Below are positions 61,895 through 64,000 of a DNA stretch of 64,000 nucleotides, one piece after another. The stretch's first letter is position 1. Every line of letters begins with the position of its first letter. The notes below the pieces were generated by a model that saw only the letters and a list, made by a program, of their open reading frames with translations, had not been told where the DNA came from and did not search any database. Origin of the DNA: Comamonadaceae bacterium (GTDB lineage Bacteria; Pseudomonadota; Gammaproteobacteria; Burkholderiales; Burkholderiaceae_C); assembly GCA_027488985.1 (NCBI GenBank), contig JAIYAR010000010.1:62001-126000 (forward strand). The letters are read 5' to 3'. Position numbers and translations under genes: made by a program.

Positions 61895-62803
61895 ATGAAC
61901 ATGAAGGGCATCACCATCATCAAACCCTTGGCGCTTACCGACGCCATGCTGGTCAGCTCCACCGTACCCGAGGCCGACCACCCCGCCTGGGCTGCTGGCA
62001 CCACTTACGCCTTGGCCGCACGGGTCATCAAAAACCACGTGATCTATGAGAGCCTGGCGGCCTCGAACGTGGGCAACGATCCTGAGCTGGTTGGCAGCAC
62101 CAAGTGGGTGGCCGTGAGCGCCACCAATCGCTGGAAACTATTCGACTTGTCCAGCAGCAGCCAAACCGCACAGGCCAACAGCATCAGCTACACCCTGCGC
62201 CCTGGTCAGTTTGTGAATTCAGTAGCGGCGGTCAACCTCACCGATGTGACCAGCGTGCGCGTGCAAGTCATTAGCGATACCTTCGGCAGCGTCTACGACG
62301 AAACCATTAATCGCCCCCGCATCCAGCCAGAGGCGAACTGGTGGAGCTGGTTTTATGGCAAGCGCAGCGAGCCTTTGGCCAGCTACTACATCGACCTCCC
62401 CAGCCTGCTCGATGCGCAAATCATCATCACCTTGACCGGCGGCTCCGCCATGGCGGTTGGCACCCTCATGCTGGGCACCTCCAGCCAGTGGGGCAAGTGC
62501 GTCACCGCCGGCGTGTCCCTGCGCGTCAAAGACTACAGCCGCAAAGAAACCAACGCCTTCGGGGACACCGTGCTGGTCAAGCGCCGTTTTGCCAAACAGG
62601 TGGAAGTGCCCTTGTTGCTGGAGACCGCGCAAACCGATTCCCTCTTCGACTTTGTGGCCGGCATGCGCGCCACCCCAGCGCTGTGGGTGGTGAGCGATGA
62701 ATTCCAGACCTCCACGGTTTATGGCTACTACACCGATTTCAAGGTACTCATCCAGTACCGCGACCTCAGCGACTGCACCCTCTCACTAGAAAGCCTCGCA
62801 TAA
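61895..62803 (+). CDS. Phage distal tail-region protein, hypothetical
   Basis: 302 residues. Early AWAAGTTYALAARVIKNHVIYESLAASNVGNDP is like a carbohydrate-binding module of tail proteins; the later part is beta-rich (VRVQVISDTFGSVYDE, YYIDLPSLLDAQIIITLTGG). Probably a virion tail-tip or baseplate part, by position between tape measure and fibre. The lambda M, L, K, I, J set is not seen in the window. Confidence 0.6.
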   Translation: MNMKGITIIKPLALTDAMLVSSTVPEADHPAWAAGTTYALAARVIKNHVIYESLAASNVGNDPELVGSTKWVAVSATNRWKLFDLSSSSQTAQANSISYTLRPGQFVNSVAAVNLTDVTSVRVQVISDTFGSVYDETINRPRIQPEANWWSWFYGKRSEPLASYYIDLPSLLDAQIIITLTGGSAMAVGTLMLGTSSQWGKCVTAGVSLRVKDYSRKETNAFGDTVLVKRRFAKQVEVPLLLETAQTDSLFDFVAGMRATPALWVVSDEFQTSTVYGYYTDFKVLIQYRDLSDCTLSLESLA

Positions 62804-62805
62804 CC

Positions 62806-64000
62806 ATGATTAACCCACTCGGCCCCGTGCCCACACCGCTCGACAGTTCGGCAGATTTCAACACCAAAGCCTTTGCGCTGCTTGGGCAGCTGCCTAGCTT
62901 TGTGAATGAAGCCAATTCCACGGCAGACAATATTCAAATCACCTCCGACATTCTGGCGGCGGTGCTGCTGGGCATGGCCTTTCCTGAGTACACCGGCACC
63001 AGCACCGGCACGGCCACGGTGGGCCTGGGCGCCAAGGTGTTCCCGACCCAAACTGGCAAGCTCTGGCAGGCAGGCCAGATCGTTGTGGTGAGCAGCGGCG
63101 GCAACATCATGCGCGGCCCCGTGCTGGGCTACAGCGGCGGCAGCCTCACGGTGGACGTTACCAGCACGGTGGGCAGTGGCAGCTATTCCTCCTGGACCAT
63201 AGGCCTGACGTTTGATGGTCTGCTGCTCGCGAAGTCAGGTGCCAATACCGATATCACCAGCCTCTCGGGGTTGACCTCGCCCATCCCCCGCGCAAACACT
63301 ATTAGCAAGATCGAGTCGCTGCCCAACCCTACGCTGTCTGCCAATGCCATGACGCTGCCGGCGTCTACCCATGCACTTGATTTCCGCAACGCGACGCTGT
63401 CGGACGGACTGCCTACAACAATAAATGGCACGGCTGCCGCAATGACCATCCCAGCCGGTGCAAGCCTTGGCACTGTCAGTGGTCAACAAAGCACCCTTAT
63501 CGAAGTGATTTGTAACAGTGGTGGAACCCTACATAAAGCCATCGTCAATTTGGCTGGCGGCAATGATTTATCTGAGTCCGGTGTCATTAACACTACGGCC
63601 ATCAGCGCAGGCGCTAATGCAGCAAATGTCTTCTATTCCAACACTCCGCTGACGAACGTACCGTATCGCCTTGCGCGAATCATTGCGTCTACCCAGGCGA
63701 CGGCAGGGCAATGGATCACACCTCCTAGTTTGATTCAAGGCGCGGGTGGTGCTGCGCTTGCAGCCATGGCATCGGCGGGCTATGGGCAGAGCTGGCAGAA
63801 CATGACCGGTTTGGGTGGTCGCGCTTCAGGGGTGACGATGTACAACACCCGAAGCAAGCCCATTGCGGTCAGCGTTACCGCCTTGGTAGCGGGCGGGGGC
63901 GGTAGCTTTACCGGCAACGTGAACGGAGAGCAGATTGCGCTTTGCCAAAACAACGGCGGCTCTCCGCAGTTTATGACTGTTTGCCTACCCATTGTTGGAC
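62806..64000 (+). CDS. Phage tail fibre protein (cut by window end)
   Basis: At least 398 residues. N-terminus MINPLGPVPTPLDSSADFNTKAFALLGQLPSFVNEAN and the following GTSTGTATVGLGAKVF, QAGQIVVVSS are typical of tail fibre attachment regions in Burkholderiales phages. The rest is Gly/Ser/Thr-rich beta structure. ATG two bases after the preceding stop. No stop before base 64,000. Confidence 0.7.
   Translation, partial: MINPLGPVPTPLDSSADFNTKAFALLGQLPSFVNEANSTADNIQITSDILAAVLLGMAFPEYTGTSTGTATVGLGAKVFPTQTGKLWQAGQIVVVSSGGNIMRGPVLGYSGGSLTVDVTSTVGSGSYSSWTIGLTFDGLLLAKSGANTDITSLSGLTSPIPRANTISKIESLPNPTLSANAMTLPASTHALDFRNATLSDGLPTTINGTAAAMTIPAGASLGTVSGQQSTLIEVICNSGGTLHKAIVNLAGGNDLSESGVINTTAISAGANAANVFYSNTPLTNVPYRLARIIASTQATAGQWITPPSLIQGAGGAALAAMASAGYGQSWQNMTGLGGRASGVTMYNTRSKPIAVSVTALVAGGGGSFTGNVNGEQIALCQNNGGSPQFMTVCLPIVG

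Overview
The window looks like a chromosome segment of a betaproteobacterium of the order Burkholderiales, most likely a Comamonadaceae member of the Rhodoferax/Curvibacter kind. This is inferred from high GC, the gene order nadD-rsfS-rlmH-maf, and a dispersed short repeat whose sequence I associate with that family. No rRNA, tRNA or CRISPR array was found.

Host part (about 1-30,541). It opens with an EnvZ/OmpR-type two-component pair, with the kinase cut by the window start, and a divergent small exported protein. A signalling block follows: two tandem EAL-domain proteins (one also has GGDEF and PAS domains) and a Ser/Thr kinase-HDOD-GAF fusion, closed by a clean terminator. Next come 3-hydroxybutyrate dehydrogenase, an alpha/beta hydrolase, relA, a UPF0303 protein, a MAPEG protein, an AraC regulator, a short-chain dehydrogenase, a secreted heparinase-like polysaccharide lyase, an EVE protein and two small membrane proteins. 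A pyrimidine-salvage group (nitrilase-like protein, cytosine deaminase, uracil phosphoribosyltransferase) is followed by a HerA/YjgR-like ATPase. The host part ends with a tight forward run: yebC, purD, acyltransferase, hemF, nadD, rsfS, rlmH, maf. Six copies of a roughly 55-bp palindromic repeat are scattered through this part, all in one orientation. Two lie in frame inside nadD and maf, and one supplies the stop codon of codA and the start codon of the nitrilase gene.

Prophage part (about 30,542-64,000, right end not reached). It starts just after maf with a tyrosine integrase preceded by three GTTACGCC sites. A leftward early operon of about 14 short genes, mostly joined by 4-bp overlaps, runs from 37,628 down to 31,946 and includes an HD phosphohydrolase and an orphan cytosine-C5 methyltransferase. 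A control region (37.6-40.8 kb) holds divergent repressor/Cro-like genes, a CII-like protein and two copies of an operator TGTAAT-N4-ATTACA. Then come a TOPRIM-SF3 primase/helicase, a cluster of TGTGCGG iterons (candidate origin), a gpZ-like gene, and a cassette resembling the phage P1 c4-icd-ant antirepressor unit with a Rha protein as effector.

Late genes follow lambda order: terminase small and large subunits, gpW-like, portal, a protease-capsid fusion, FII-like, U-like, tail tube, G/GT chaperone with a programmed -1 frameshift, tape measure and tail fibre. The order is broken by an SGNH-esterase gene and a second complete tyrosine integrase followed by a terminator, placed between portal and protease. 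A 55-60-bp hairpin leader is present twice, before the gpW-like gene and before the protease-capsid gene. One further copy of the host short repeat sits in frame inside the terminase small-subunit gene. Calls rest on recognisable motifs, reading frames and gene overlaps; no database search was run.
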